Of a DNA stretch of 64,000 nt, positions 63,547 through 64,000 are shown piece after piece. Each line of letters starts with the position of its first letter. Position 1 is the first letter of the stretch. The translations under genes and the position numbers were made by a program. Under the pieces are notes generated by a model. The model had not been told where the DNA came from and did no database searches. It saw only the letters and a program-made list of their open reading frames with translations. The DNA is from Orthonyx spaldingii (Eukaryota > Chordata > Aves > Passeriformes > Orthonychidae), in contig VZTJ01003247.1 of assembly GCA_013397795.1 (NCBI GenBank), forward strand, positions 192,972 through 256,971, read 5' to 3'.

Positions 63547-63551
63547 CCAAG
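63547..63551. repeat. Target-site duplication, right copy
   Basis: CCAAG directly follows the CA end of the solo LTR and matches the left copy without mismatch. Confidence 0.88.
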
Positions 63552-64000
63552 GATGAAAAAAATAATAATGAAAAAAAAGAAGTAATTGTGTTCTACACAA
63601 ATAAACTATTTTAGATGGCAGTTGCAGCGCAAAGAAACACTCAAGGCAGCAAACTATAACTAATGGCTGATCTGCCTCACTACCTCCCAGTTTCATTGTT
63701 CAGCAGCTCCCTGAGTATGTTGCTTCCTTTAACCTGCTGTTGACAAATAACATGTTTCATACTCAGGATTAAACACTGAGAAAAATCCACAGCTCTTGGA
63801 ATGGGTTGGGTTTTTCTCAAACTATTCTGACCCTTCCAAATGAAAACCGCCCACCTCACCTTCCCACCTGCTTAGCACAACATGCTGTGTTTAACCTCTG
63901 TCCATGCTGGGGTGGGTTCTGCTCTGAACCCAATATTTTGGGCTGTGCAAGTAAACTTGGGAAGTCAGAGACTCTCAGGAGCACAGACTGTGTCCAACAG

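Larger units (their letters stand above)
35735..64000 (-). other. ERBB4 intron 3, partial
   Basis: At least 28266 bp of intron 3 lie upstream of exon 4 on the minus strand. Supported contents are a CR1 fragment on the plus strand (about 42105-42452), a T21 run (47882-47902), a 24-bp perfect palindrome (52691-52714), a G-rich run (53166-53184), an LTR-like segment (about 55590-56475), a CR1 fragment on the minus strand (about 59285-59800) and a solo LTR (62490-63546). Everything else is unique AT-rich DNA in which I see no gene. Exon 3, expected to encode the VREVTG to LKNLT part of domain I, was looked for and not found. Confidence 0.65.

Noticed and set aside
35735..64000. ERBB4 exon 3
   Set aside because: I looked for the minus-strand coding of the end of domain I (LKNLT, VREVTG, LNQFRYL) and found none; it should lie beyond base 64000.

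Overview
The window is intronic and exonic DNA from a bird, very probably a passerine. It lies inside one gene, ERBB4 (receptor tyrosine-protein kinase HER4), which is read on the minus strand. Seven internal exons can be placed to the base. They match human exons 4 to 10 in order, length and phase: 135, 66, 119, 142, 114, 127 and 74 bp, running from 35734 down to 840. All have GT donors and AG acceptors, and the reading frame stays open across every junction. The gene therefore appears intact here, and only its middle is covered. Exons 1-3 would lie beyond base 64000 and exon 11 onward below base 1. I looked for exons 3 and 11 and did not find them.

Layout: 1-839 is the proximal part of intron 10. 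From 840 to 6960, exons 10, 9, 8 and 7 are packed with introns of 1.4-2.8 kb. Exon 6 is at 10605-10723, exon 5 at 17761-17826 and exon 4 at 35600-35734. Bases 35735-64000 are all part of intron 3. The exons encode the end of extracellular leucine-rich domain I (exon 4), the whole furin-like cysteine-rich domain II including the dimerisation arm (exons 5-9), and the start of ligand-binding domain III (exons 9-10). Domain II is almost unchanged from the human protein as I recall it. The domain I and III exons, above all exon 10, carry clearly more substitutions.

The rest is intron, AT-rich and ordinary for a bird. The recognisable mobile DNA is a tRNA-Ile-headed SINE in intron 5 (the TguSINE1 type of passerines), two CR1 LINE 3' fragments in intron 3, a complete solo endogenous-retrovirus LTR with a perfect 5-bp target duplication (62490-63546, minus strand), and a second LTR-like segment with a long pyrimidine tract and one ambiguous base (about 55590-56475, plus strand). 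There is also a nine-copy 26-bp minisatellite 143 bp upstream of exon 6, a (CCAT)n microsatellite, a few mononucleotide runs and a perfect 24-bp palindrome. The SINE type, the CR1s and the LTR family point to a passerine and argue against a mammal or reptile.

I found no second protein-coding gene, no functional RNA gene and no novel multi-gene system. The many open frames of 60-190 codons look like chance frames, repeat-derived frames or read-through of the ERBB4 exons.
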